64,000 nucleotides of DNA from Micrasema longulum (lineage: Eukaryota; Arthropoda; Insecta; Trichoptera; Brachycentridae): the NCBI GenBank assembly GCA_022494885.1, contig JAGVSM010005053.1:62001-126000 (forward strand), in the 5' to 3' direction. Positions within the stretch are counted from its first letter, which is position 1. Every line of letters starts with the position of its first letter. Below are positions 32,960 through 43,000 of the stretch, one piece after another. The notes below the pieces were generated by a model that saw only the letters and a list, made by a program, of their open reading frames with translations, ran no database searches and was not told where the DNA came from. The position numbers and the translations under genes are program-made.

Positions 32960-33560
32960 GTAAATAGAAATCGATCCTTTAAAGTCAATTATTATATAGA
33001 CGACTTCATCGACAGAATCTTGTAATATTATAATGCTATTCTGAATCGACTCTACGGCAATAACTATTCCGACATTGCTGGTATTTTTCACTTAAAGTAT
33101 AGCTTATACAAATTAACTCTATTCAATCATTTCAAAGATGATGAACGGTAATTTACATTTTTTTTAGATTATAGTGCTTTCTATGTTTACTTTTGTATGG
33201 GTACTATTGTGTACCGTATTTACGTGTATCCTTATTTTTTAAATTACTTTAATTGTCATTATTATTACTATTTTTTTTGAGACAAAACAATTTTATTGTA
33301 TTTAAATACTTATATTTTGTAACTTTTAAAGAAAAATATATATAAATTATTTTCCTTTTCAAATTTTATTTGTACATATTGTTCAATTATTTTTTTATAT
33401 GCAAATATGTTTTTTATACAAAAATGTATGTAAAATAATACTTTTATATTTAATTTTTAAGTTTTTCACATTATATTGAAATGTTTATATTGTGTTTAAT
33501 ATGTATCTTTTTAAGGTAAAAGGCATATACCGTGTATATTGATAAATAAATACATTTTAC
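32960..33560 (+). mobile_element. LINE C-terminal fragment (family C-like) with 3' UTR
   Basis: In one frame the plus strand reads DDFIDRILxYYNAILNRLYG then NNYSDIAGIFHLKYSLYKLT and LFNHFKDDER-stop (to about 33150). It parallels the ending at 52070-52190 and LINE proteins generally. The AT-rich 3' UTR extends to an AAATAAATAC tail near 33555. Confidence 0.7.
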
Positions 33561-33604
33561 AAATGTCAGTAAAAGGAGAGACACGTCAATTCACAAATTT
33601 TGAA

Positions 33605-33670
33605 TCCACATATAATAGCTGTAGACATTAAAAAGGCGGAAAAGGGGTTATTAACTAATATTTACTAAAA
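33605..33670 (+). repeat. Decayed tail of hammerhead family H1
   Basis: GCTGTAGACATTAAAAAGGC...GGTTATTAACTAATATTTAC follows the order seen right after the motif at 29460-29500. The ribozyme part itself is absent. Confidence 0.45.
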
Positions 33671-33739
33671 CATAAAATAAAAGTGATTAACGTAGTATGT
33701 AGCGTTTAGTAAAAGAAAAGTCTGCCTAGATAAATGTTA

Positions 33740-33880
33740 CACAGTGTGTAAAGTGGCCACTTAAACCAGCCAATGACAGGTCATAAGCCATGTAAATGCC
33801 TAGACTCCCATATTCCCATCTCAAAAATGTTTTTCTGCTGTGTTGCAACAGATTAAAGTTAAATAATTAATAACAAATAA
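33740..33880 (+). mobile_element. MITE family M1, copy 2
   Basis: CACAGTGTGTAAAGTGGCCA, CTTAAACCAGCCAATGACAG, GTCATAAGCC and TGTAAATGCCTAGACTCC are nearly identical to the core of the copy at 34822-34895. The ends have diverged. Confidence 0.8.
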
Positions 33881-34723
33881 AGTTTAATTCTCATACCACG
33901 GATATTTTTCGGAGTATTGTTACTAATTACGGCGTTCTTCGCGTTAATATATTTTAAAATTATACGCACTTACTTAGTTTGCTTCATCGACATTCATACA
34001 CTTCCTGTCACTCTTATGGCTCCAAATTTTACCTGAAAATAAAAGAAAACAACATTAAAGAAAGGTCAAACAGTTATAAATAATGTATGTATTGAGTAAG
34101 CATTTATTTTTCAAAACTCCATAATGATCACATTAATAATTGATATTTGAATAGAATAGAAACAGACGTCTATTTTTTTATTTAAAAAAAAAAGTCGACT
34201 CAAAATCAGAGTTTGATTAAAATATTGAGATTATAATGAATAAACTGGGATATCGGTTGCTTTTTTCTTTAATACAAATTTTCGTTGCATAAAGTTATTT
34301 TTAAGTTTAAACATATAAATTATAAACACATAAAAAAACAAGAAATAATATGGTTTATTTTCCTCTTCTGAAAAAATTACACCCTGACGCCGACGCCACG
34401 TTTCTTAGGGTTTTTTACTTTTTTCTTGGGAGAACGAAAAACTTTTTCCATACATTTGATTGTTAAATAGGCTTAAAAAAATATCATTTATTTATGGTTT
34501 TCATCAAAGTTTACTATGAACTGTGAAAGTGCAGTAAAAAAAATAAATAAAATAGTAAAGCTGTTTCAACTGAATACTTTTTTGCTCCTGTTTTAGTATA
34601 TGAGGAAAAAATACATTATGACGGAAAATGTTAAAATATTAATGCATTCTAGAATAATTTCGCTTAACTCTGAAAAATGTACCGTTCTTTACATAGACAG
34701 GTAAAAACCACAATGTTTGATTA
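33881..34723. other. Unassigned interval
   Basis: AT-rich. A possible small minus-strand exon at 33973-34031 is discussed in the findings. Otherwise nothing recognised. Confidence 0.3.
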
Positions 34724-34948
34724 TGTCCAAATGCTTGCAGACTAGCTGGATTTCCTCTTAAGGGAGTTGTTTATGTTTACATTTATTTCAACAGAGAGGA
34801 AAATCATTTTTAAGAAGGAAACAGTGTGTAAAGTGGCCACTTAAACCAGCCAATGACAGGTCATAAGCCCTGTAAATGCCTAGATTTCCATATTCCTTAC
34901 TCAAAAATATTTTTCCTCTCTATTGAAATAAATTTAAAGGTAAAAACA
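34724..34948 (+). mobile_element. MITE family M1, copy 3, with clear TIRs
   Basis: Outer part GTCCAAATGCTTGCAGACTA, then inverted arms 34768-34820 and 34891-34947 (left ATTTATTTCAACAGAGAGGA against right TCCTCTCTATTGAAATAAAT inverted) around the shared core AAGTGGCCACTTAAACCAGC ... AAATGCCTAGATTTCC. Non-coding; probably moved by an unseen DNA transposase. A LINE fragment begins immediately after its right end. Confidence 0.8.
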
Positions 34949-34949
34949 A

Positions 34950-36650
34950 CCCTATGTATATTTATCTTTTGGGTGGTGTCTAATTCAAACCCGAAAAGCA
35001 TAAAAAAGATCTCGGCATAAGCATATCAATTGATTTATAATTGGAAGTTCACATTACATCAATTGCCAAGAAAGACAAGTCAATAATTTACTTTATTAAA
35101 AAGGCATTCAAAACTCCAGATATATTTCTTAAAATATACAAGACCTATCTAAGACCTTTATTGGAGTATGGATATTAAAGTATGGAGTCCCTACTTTACT
35201 TAAGACACCGAACTACTGGAAAAAGTCCAAAAATATGCTACAAAAATCCCCAAATTACTCAAAAGGATGCCTTACCACGGCAGTTTAAAAGCACTAGGAC
35301 TTACATCATTTATTTATTTATTTACATACATAAGTTTAATGTACATTATTTGAGACAATAAGTCCCAACTCAATGGGACTAAAAGTCCTGTGTTGAGATG
35401 GGACGAGCGATTATATGACACAGACACATGAGTATATCACTACAAATATAGAATTAGAAACATAAAAAATAATTATAAAAAATATTTTTAAAAAAACATA
35501 TATATGGGACATCAATATGGTAAACAGTAAACTCAAGCATTTGGAAAATCATCAAGGAGTTTCCTACTCAAATCCCTCCCACTAAGGAAAATCCAGTCCT
35601 TAACTCCTTTCTTAAAAATATTTTTTATCCTTGAGAGCTTAATACGTTCTTCCAAAATATTGAACACTCTCAGTGCGATAAATGAGAGATGTCTCTGAGC
35701 AAAAATCGTACGGGTTTTGGGTATGACATAATTCATGCTCTGGAAAAACCACGTACGGACATTTTGCTGAGACCTCTCCTTATTGTTTGATCAGAAGTGT
35801 GAAAGTGCTTCTTTTAGGTACAGTTGCCTCATATTCAGCAGCTTCATGTATTGGAACAGCTGTTCTGACGGGTATGTTGGAGGGCGCCGAAACATTATTC
35901 TCAATAATAATTTCTGTGAAATTATGAGCGGCTTGAAAATGGATGCCGTACAACCCCCCCAGCCAGTTATTCCATAGGTTGCCGTGGATTGAAGCAGAGT
36001 AGAGTACACACTTCTGAGAGTGTCAATATCCATAATGTTCAGTGACTGGACCTGAGCCTCCTGAGGTATTTTATGGAATCTACCCGTTGCAGAAGTTGGT
36101 ATGTTTTATCACAGTAAATTCCTGGATTGGGCGTATTGCTTGGTAGTGAACTATTATTTATGCAAAATGTCAGATATTTAGTTTTATCGTCATTAAGTGT
36201 AAGAAGATTATCATCAAGCTATTGTTTAACAATGTTTATACTAAAGTTTGCTTTCTGAAAGACAGAGTTCCAGTCATTGAAAGAACTACAGAAAATAGGG
36301 TACTTGATAGAAACTTATAATATACTCAATAATTACTATGACCGCCCCCTGCATGAGATGTATCAATTAAATCCTAATACAAATAAAAGGGGTCATAACT
36401 GGAAGCTCTATCGTCCCCAATTCCATCTTAATCCTAAGAAAAACTTCATTTTTAGCCGGGTAGTTTCAGACTGGAATAAATTGCTAAGCCTAGTTGTCCA
36501 TTCCATTTCAGTCAACCAGTTCAAAAAACAGTTTGGATGCTTTTTTGAAGGAATAAAACCGCAGACAAAAAACAATACACGAAATATAGGCGCATCAGCA
36601 AAGGCTGCCTGCCTATAACGAATAATAGTAATAATAATTTATATTTAATT
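34950..36650 (+). mobile_element. LINE reverse transcriptase C-terminus (family K), interrupted by another LINE
   Basis: The first part (34990-35305) reads KDLGISISIDL, then YFIKKAFKTPDIFLKIYKTY, LRPLLEYG, VWSPYFT, LLEKVQKYATKIPKLLKRMP and LKALGLTS in shifting frames. The second part (36277-36618) is open: KIGYLIETYNILNNYYDRPL, MYQLNPNTNKRGHNWKLYRP, FIFSRVVSDWNKLLSLVV and VNQFKKQFGCFF. Together these are the standard CR1/Jockey-type LINE C-terminus. Removing the insert 35311-36273 with one TCATT copy joins the two parts in frame. Confidence 0.92.
35311..36273 (-). mobile_element. Antisense LINE fragment inserted in a LINE (family L)
   Basis: Minus strand, 5' to 3': LDDNLLTLNDDKTKYLTF (about 36225-36170), a damaged VDSIKYL, then MDIDTLRSVYSTLLQSTATY, GITGWGGCTASIFKPL, QKLLLRIMFRRPPTYPSEQL and KLLNMRQLYLKEAL (36033-35791), then NYVIPKTRTIFAQRHLSFIA, LRVFNILEERIKL and FKKGVKDWIF (35733-35560). 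These are reverse-transcriptase palm-end and C-terminal blocks of a Jockey-group LINE. The 3' tail is AAATAAATAAAT next to 35311. Flanking TCATT (35306-35310, 36274-36278) is a plausible short target duplication. Confidence 0.9.
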
Positions 36651-37699
36651 CATAAATTTTGTTGGTCGATTATTCAAACTTATGTAGTTCTTTTACAATT
36701 TAAGTAGCTGTCTTTCAACATCGATAAGAAAAACTACCCTAATGCTATTTACGTAAAATAAACATCTTAGAATGGATTAAACCATATAACATGGAAACTA
36801 ACCTAACCAAAGGAGACTATATATTAATTAAAAGATTGTATAAATAGTTTGTTGAATTACGTAAATTCATTATGTATATTGGCCATAACGATCTTAATTA
36901 TAAGTAATAAGCTATGCTCACCGATTGATCGCCATTTTCACAGGAACGAGGTCTAAAGTACCAAGGTGATATCTCATTACTAATTATTATTTTGACAGAC
37001 GGTTGTGTAACTCTAAGATGGTGTAGGTTAGATTATTAACAAATTGATGGACATGTATGATTGGCATATAATGGATATAATGTTCCAGGTGGTATGAGGA
37101 TAGGACAATAGATTGTACATTCCCTGGAATGTGGTATCACGATGTAGCTGTGTAATCAAACATCATAGCAATCAATGCATAGGCGAACGGTACATCGTTC
37201 ATTATAGATTATAGTATATAGGTAACTCTCCTACAATACGATAGAAAGGTTCCTATAAAATGCCGCGTTATGTAAAACCGTGTTATATGAAATTCAGATA
37301 CAGTAGAAGAAGGGTAGTTTGGTTCCAAAAAAAACCAAAACAGAGTTTTATTAAAATTTAATAAAAAAATATCGTATCTATTTGTTGGACAGTAAACCCT
37401 TTTCAAACTTCTTAAATCTATATGAAATTGTTTTTTTTCTTATCGCTGTTCGATATAACTAAACGCAAACGGTTTTCCAATTGAATGATAATATTATTTT
37501 ATTTTATCATTTGCAATAAGTATGTGATTTTAGTTTGCTTGCTGCATTTTCGGATGTTTCGCTGTCGTTTTTTACTTCAGCTGACATCATTCTGTGGTGT
37601 AACTTATGGCAGCCTTGGCCATATGTATTAGGCACCCTTAATAAACTAAGAATATTTTGTGGGGGGATTTTAAACGGACAATTAGTTGTTTATTTCAAC
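36651..37699. other. Unassigned interval, about 1 kb
   Basis: No gene or repeat recognised. The 65-codon minus frame 37209-37406 and plus frame 37535-37720 have no domain. Confidence 0.35.
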
Positions 37700-37865
37700 C
37701 AGGTTGTGGACCCTTGGTAGTATTGTGGACTTACGGACCAAAGGCCCGAGGTTCAAATCCCACTCTGCCACAACTTGATTTCCATTTTTCCAGCAAAAGT
37801 AATTACGACTTTTGGTGAATGGTCTTAAAATTATAGTATTTGAGTAAATAACAAGAAATCGTGTA
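37700..37865 (+). mobile_element. tRNA-like SINE (family 3), copy 2
   Basis: CAGGTTGTGGACCCTTGGTA, then CTTACGGACCAAAGGCCCGA, GGTTCAAATCCC (B box, 37750-37761), then CACAACTTGATTTCCATTTT and an AATTACGACTTTTGGTGAAT-type body. The same order occurs at 46185-46325. It sits next to the Tc1-like remnant. Confidence 0.8.
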
Positions 37866-37879
37866 TTTCTGAACTGTTT

Positions 37880-38185
37880 TTGATACCATATCTTGTTCAC
37901 AATTCCTTTGTTTGAATAGCAAATGTACATTCTTTTTTTCATATTGCCCACCAATTTTTGGAAAAATTCAAACTCTATTTGGCTCATTCTTCAATTACGT
38001 ATTTCTTCATTCCAGTTTTGATGTATTTTTTAGACCAACGCATTTTTTAAATATTGACAATAAATGATCTATTGGATTTAAATCAGTACACGCCAATTGA
38101 TAAGGTAAGGTATATTTTTTTAATCATTCAATAGTATAGCGTGGGGTGTTTTACTGTTGGAACAAAACACTCTTTTGGGACTTGT
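37880..38185 (-). pseudogene. Tc1-like transposase C-terminal remnant
   Basis: On the minus strand FQQ-stop-NTPRYTIE (about 38165-38135) corresponds to the FQQDNxPxHT block containing the second catalytic Asp, here a stop codon. After KKYTLPYQLAC comes TDLNPIDHLLSIFKKCVGLK (38087-38025), matching the 'SPDLNPIEHLW' block with the last catalytic Glu replaced by Asp. Then, in another frame, MSQIEFEFFQKLVGNMKKRM (37987-37930). The order and spacing fit a DD34E Tc1/mariner transposase C-terminus of which only about 100 residues remain. Clearly dead. Confidence 0.75.
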
Positions 38186-39140
38186 TGAAGGACTAATTGA
38201 AGGATCTAAAAAAATAATTTATTTGGATTGCGGCATACCTGAATAACGTCTGGTACTCATTATTTCGGATAATTGGAGCTTAACTGTAATAAAAACAATA
38301 CGTGTACTTATATTACAGTAAAATAATCGATCAAAGAATAAGAAAAAATTACGAGACACAAAAACATCAGTGAATTTTAATTTTTATAAAATATAATGGT
38401 TATTTTGATTGAATCTCAGAAAAGCATGACAAAAAAAATTGAGGCCTCCATGTGGTAACCCTTAAAATATATCTTTAGATATGCGCTCTTTAGGGCAAAT
38501 AATTTAATAAGGGTTTGTGTATAGCCAAATTCTCCTTTCAAAAAGACCACAACCGCATATCTCCACATATAGCATGTTTCCCAAGCCGCAGCTGGGATGT
38601 CAAAAGCTATTTAACTACCAAATTTATTTCAAGGATAACTTAGAGTTTAGAGCTTTGTAAAAGATAAAAAAAGCGATACGTTGTTTTGTCCCAAGGGCAC
38701 GATGCATTAAAAATTTATAAAAAAGAATACCATTTTCTTGAAAGCTTTTTAGACTAAGCATATTATAATGAATGGGTATGTTTACTTTTTTTACAAACTT
38801 TATGTGTGAACATTTAAAAAATATATTTAAAAATAATACTAGTTAATATTTATGCAACTTTTTACGACATACTCAAAAATATAAGAAACGATGCTGGTAA
38901 AAAAAATATAAGATAATTTGATTCTTCAAATAATCATTATCATTTTTGAATTCATTAATATATTGAAAATATTATTAGTAAGAGAAGGTACCCAAAAGTA
39001 CAAATGTTTTGGCAAAAAGATGATTTATCGTATTTATTATTTATGTAAATTACACATTAAGTATTATTTTGTAGAATTATTGTCATAAGAACTTGCTTTA
39101 TGCTAGTAAGAATCGCGAATAGATAAAAATATTGTTAAAT
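38186..39140. other. Unassigned interval
   Basis: May include further decayed transposase up to about 38300. The rest is AT-rich without recognised content. Confidence 0.3.
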
Positions 39141-39144
39141 AAAA

Positions 39145-39210
39145 AAAGATGCCCATTAGAGGGTGAAAGCGCTTATTGGTCGAAATAAATAAGTGGAAGT
39201 GTACCAAGTA
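39145..39210 (+). repeat. Retroelement tail, family H2, decayed copy
   Basis: AAGATGCCCATTAGAGGGTG then AAAGCGCTTATTGGTCGAAA and TAAATAAGTGG parallel the motif at 40803-40870. Confidence 0.5.
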
Positions 39211-39589
39211 TTTTATAAATGAATAACTTATATGTAAATATAAGTTATTACATTCTTAAAATGGAATTCCATCAAGAACTGTCAATAAATCATTTAAATG
39301 AAAAAAAAAAAGTAGACTTATTTTAATAAAGTTGCTGTGGTTGAATTTAAATAGTTTTTACAGCGTTCAAGCATACTGTGGTATGCTTTTGTAGACAGTT
39401 AAACTGAATGCATGTTTATAAGAATCTAAAGAAAAACAGACGAAAACGGAAATCGGAGGTTGTATACAATATATTTTAACGTTTTTATATATTTGTATGA
39501 AAAAACAAGCCAGTTTGACATTAAATACTTGACGATAATTGAGATGGTGTAAATTGTCCCCGAAATTGCATTGGAGACACACAAGACAA
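39211..39589. other. Unassigned interval
   Basis: AT-rich; the 71-codon minus frame 39367-39582 has no recognised domain. Confidence 0.3.
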
Positions 39590-39597
39590 TTTTTTTA

Positions 39598-39628
<31 letters not shown>

Positions 39629-39959
39629 ATTACATTATACATACATTTGTTAAGGACAGAGACACAGTTTATAGCGGCACAATCAGGAACGACCCATGTC
39701 TGTGAACTTGCTCCGACTCGCTAGAAAATCCGTTTTGAGTCGGGGTACAATAAAATGACAGTAACTAAAAGTCCTGACTAACAATTATAATACCAGACAA
39801 TAACAACACAACCACATTATAAAAGCAAATGAAGAATGCAGGACTGGCCAAAATACTATAAAGTTGACATAGGAGATACAATGACTAACCTGACTACTTG
39901 ATAAATAATACTGGAGACAAATTTAAAATCAACATTAAGAAGCACGTAACACTAACCAA
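39590..39959 (-). mobile_element. Short retroelement insertion with 9-bp TSD
   Basis: ACAAGACAA occurs at 39581-39589 and 39960-39968, directly bordering a 370-base segment. On the minus strand its 3' end is an A-rich tail (39590-39630) preceded by CGACTCAAAACGGATTTTC and GCGAGTCGGAGCAAG. No ORF was recognised, so this is a 5'-truncated LINE or a SINE of unknown family. Confidence 0.7.
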
Positions 39960-39969
39960 ACAAGACAAC

Positions 39970-40800
39970 ATGATATGACCTATAGTATGTATTTATAACA
40001 CGATCGGGTTTTAAAGAATTATAAATAGGTAAATAAAATAAAATAATCGTAATAGTTAAAATAAAAATCAGAGACGAAAAATATCATTAAGATGGTATTA
40101 GTCTAATATTAACAAAGCTTATGACATGTCATTGCCTGGTTTAATTGATCACAGCTGACTCTGCTATGTTTAAACAAAAAGAACGTTGACTTTAGTTGTT
40201 TTTTAAAAATATTTGGATGTTCTCAAAAGGTAAAAACGATGCGATTTCATAAAAATTTAGATCATATGAAATGAACAAAGCATTATATTAAAAGGTTTAA
40301 CCCCTTTTCAATTGGACCTCCCTAAAAATATTCAACAATACATTAGTTATGAACTAACTACGTATGAAAATATGCGTACGTATTCCGAAAGAAAGGTTAC
40401 CTTTGACTTAAAATATTCGCAAAAGCTCTCATGGACAAGTTGAGGTAAGAGTCTTATAAAATATATCTAACAAAAGGAATAAAAGATGAGCGCGTTCCTT
40501 ATGAAACTATGATTCTACCTTTGGTGAACGACACGTGTTTTAGTACAATAAAATGGACAAGAGACGTGGGTCAGCTAGGATTAAACTTAAATCTTTATGG
40601 AAGCAATTTCAGATATGTACCTGCAATATTATTCTCGTAAGACATTTTTGGAGACTTCGGTAAGATTTGGGTACGACTGACTATTCTTTTTATTGGATTT
40701 TATGAAAAACCTTCACTTAAATGCGTAAAATACATGATAAAAATCATAAATTACGAATACGTCAAGCCGATTTTTTTTACACTATTCTTAAGCATCCTGC
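39970..40800. other. Unassigned interval
   Basis: No gene or repeat recognised. Confidence 0.3.
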
Positions 40801-40802
40801 CA

Positions 40803-40870
40803 GTCCTGAAGATGCTTTCCTAGGTGAAAGCGCTCGTTGATAAAATTAAATAAAGTGAAACTAACTCAAG
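40803..40870 (+). repeat. CUGAAGA-hairpin retroelement tail, family H2
   Basis: CCUGAAGAU (40805-40813) is followed by stem GCUUUC / GAAAGC (40814-40819, 40826-40831) with loop CUAGGU, then GCUCGUUGAUAAAAUUAAAU. It matches the first half of the hammerhead-like motif at 6397, but no GAAAC follows helix II. Related sequence at 39145-39210. Confidence 0.5.
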
Positions 40871-41059
40871 AAGTTTTATTGATAATTTTATTTTGAAGAT
40901 GTATGCGGCATCGCAGTAACATAAAAGTGAAGTTAATTAGAAAACTGAGGTTTTTTTGTAGACATCGAATTAAATGCCTTTAAAGTGGTTATATAATGTT
41001 TGTCCTCTAGTCAAGCTTGGATTGCTTAATTTATTTCGGTCGATGAAGCGTTGAATACA

Positions 41060-41350
41060 TTGATTAACTTCGGTCAAAGTTAAAGGGAGCTCGAGAGATT
41101 ACCGCGGTAATCCGGTGCAACGTGCAACCAAATCTTTGTAATTAGACTCGGCTAAAGGTGCATTGTCTCAGCAAACGAGGGCAAGAAATCCCGATAAACA
41201 ACTTCGTTCCGGCAGCAAGTAGAACCTGCGACCGGAAGAGCAACCCGGACCGGAAGTGGTAATAAATAATGAATGGGTGGTGGTCTTAACCAACTCACCG
41301 GAAACAGAGCGTCGACGGGATTTTGTAGGTACGCTATCTCCTGTACATTA
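41060..41350. promoter_or_regulatory. GC-richer unique island with ETS-like sites
   Basis: About 290 bases with many CpGs in AT-rich surroundings. Contains CGACCGGAAGAGC, CCGGACCGGAAGTGG (41220-41260) and the palindrome TTACCGCGGTAA (41099-41110). The ACCGGAAGT motif is the classic ETS/GABP-type site. No repeat match in the window. It could be a promoter, enhancer or untranslated exon; no direction can be set. Confidence 0.3.
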
Positions 41351-41944
41351 CCAGTGTAACATTATCTCGGATTAAGAAGTAAAATATGTATGAATGCATT
41401 ATCTTAATACTAATTGGTGAGATTTAATACACATGTTAACATAAACAAGTCAATGCCGAGAAACTGCACGACACTCGTAAATTTGTGTGCTAATGCTATA
41501 TCTATATATTACACAATATTTTTTATACACAAAAAATAGTACATATGAATATTTCATATAAAAATATTTATTTTTATAATAATTTGATTTTGATGATTTA
41601 CATTGTTAGTTTTATTTTGATGAATTTCAATTTGTATTTTATTTATTGTTTTTATTAGTTTCATAGAAGGGAATTATTTTTTTACAATAATTAAATTTTT
41701 ATAATTTATATTAATAATTTTATTTAAATGTGTATTTTTATTAATTTTTACATGTGTACAAAAGATGTATTTTATTTTGATGAATTTATTTTCAAAATAA
41801 TCAAATTTTAATTTTAATAATTTATTTTGTTAAATTTGGTAATTAGTTAAGTTATTTTACAGTGTTTACATGTGCTCGTAATTGATGAAAAATAAGTAGT
41901 GCTTTTTTTGTTTGTAAACCAAATAAATAAATAAATTTACTTTG
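41351..41944. other. Very AT-rich interval
   Basis: Long runs of AATTTTATTAATTT type; no signals recognised. Confidence 0.4.
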
Positions 41945-42010
41945 CGAAAAATCACGCCATAAATTTAATCTGCCGGTCGGTTTCAAAACAGGGCTGTTTC
42001 TATTTAAATG
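41945..42010 (-). repeat. Hammerhead-like tail, decayed solo copy
   Basis: The minus strand has AACAGCCCTGTTTTGAAACC then GACCGGCAGATT, resembling GAAACCGGTCGG of the palindrome family. The CUGANGA half is missing. Confidence 0.35.
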
Positions 42011-42054
42011 CTTTAAAATAAACTAACACGGAATATTTATTAACAAATTACAAC

Positions 42055-42125
42055 AAGGATGGAGAATACCTTAAATAAGGGAATTTGGAAGTCTAGGCAT
42101 TTGGACAATCTCAAATATCGGAATA
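42055..42125 (-). mobile_element. MITE family M1, short fragment
   Basis: GGAAGTCTAGGCATTTGGAC carries the inverted family signature AAATGCCTAGA. Preceded by GATGGAGAATACC, similar to the other copies. Confidence 0.4.
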
Positions 42126-42880
42126 TTTATATTCTCACCAAATAACACGTAGAAGCCTAAAAATACATTATCTCTTAACGTGTGCTCAGTTTTTTTTCTT
42201 CAGGCTTCTATTTTTTAGAATATATATTGAAATGAAACATACAAGTTAATTACAAAAAATAAATATTTAGTTATATTATTTAACATCTAAAATCACAAGT
42301 TTTCAGCTATTTTAATTTAATTTAATTAATTTAATTTTAAGCCCTTTTCTTCTCAAACTTAAAATTAAAAAGGTTGAGAAATCCTTTGAAAATCTTTACT
42401 TCTGTCTTTTATTTCGGTAGACGAAAATCGCAAAAATCTGCCATTGAAGCCCTTTAGTTGTTTAAAAACAATAAAAATTTAATTCGCAGTCCTATTCAAA
42501 CTCGAGAAAAACACCTCGCGTTTTACGGCGTCATTTGCAGGACTGGTGATAACAATAATGGGTTTTACATTTTAAATTGCTGTTTTGATATTCGACCTCT
42601 AAAAAGCGAAATACACCAAGTTCTGAAATGGTTTTATGGCAGGAGGGAGATGTCCTGATAAATACGTTACGGGGAATTCAAGCACGAACATTAGCAGATA
42701 CGTTCTGGACCAAATCGATAAAAGATATGTCTGATTTACGCAACTTTACCCTTTCAGCCGGGCCATTCATTCAAATATATACGAAATGCAAGATTTATTT
42801 ACTCACGTACCTACAGAAATAAAAAAGAGAAGAGTTAAAAAAAAATTAAGGTATGTCTTTGTTTTATATGACTGCCTTTT
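42126..42880. other. Unassigned interval
   Basis: Frames 42458-42658 and 42628-42822 (plus) overlap in different frames and encode no recognised domain. Confidence 0.3.
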
Positions 42881-42884
42881 AGTT

Positions 42885-43000
42885 TGAAGGCAAACGCCGA
42901 CAAGTTCAAGCGTGCGGGTGGGGCGTTTGGCTTGCCTTGCGGATGCCTGCGAGGGTTTTCTATGGTTTGGGACGGTGCGGTGTCAATATTTTATGCACAT
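42885..43000. other. GC-rich patch of unknown nature
   Basis: About 115 bases around GTGCGGGTGGGGCGTTTGGC and CCTTGCGGATGCCTGCGAGG stand out sharply from AT-rich flanks. A 77-codon frame (42884-43117) reads through it without a known domain. It may be a foreign or MITE-like insertion. Confidence 0.3.

Noticed and set aside
40803..40840. Active hammerhead ribozyme
   Set aside because: CUGAAGA and helix II are present, but GAAAC and a cleavage triplet do not follow, so it is at most half a motif.
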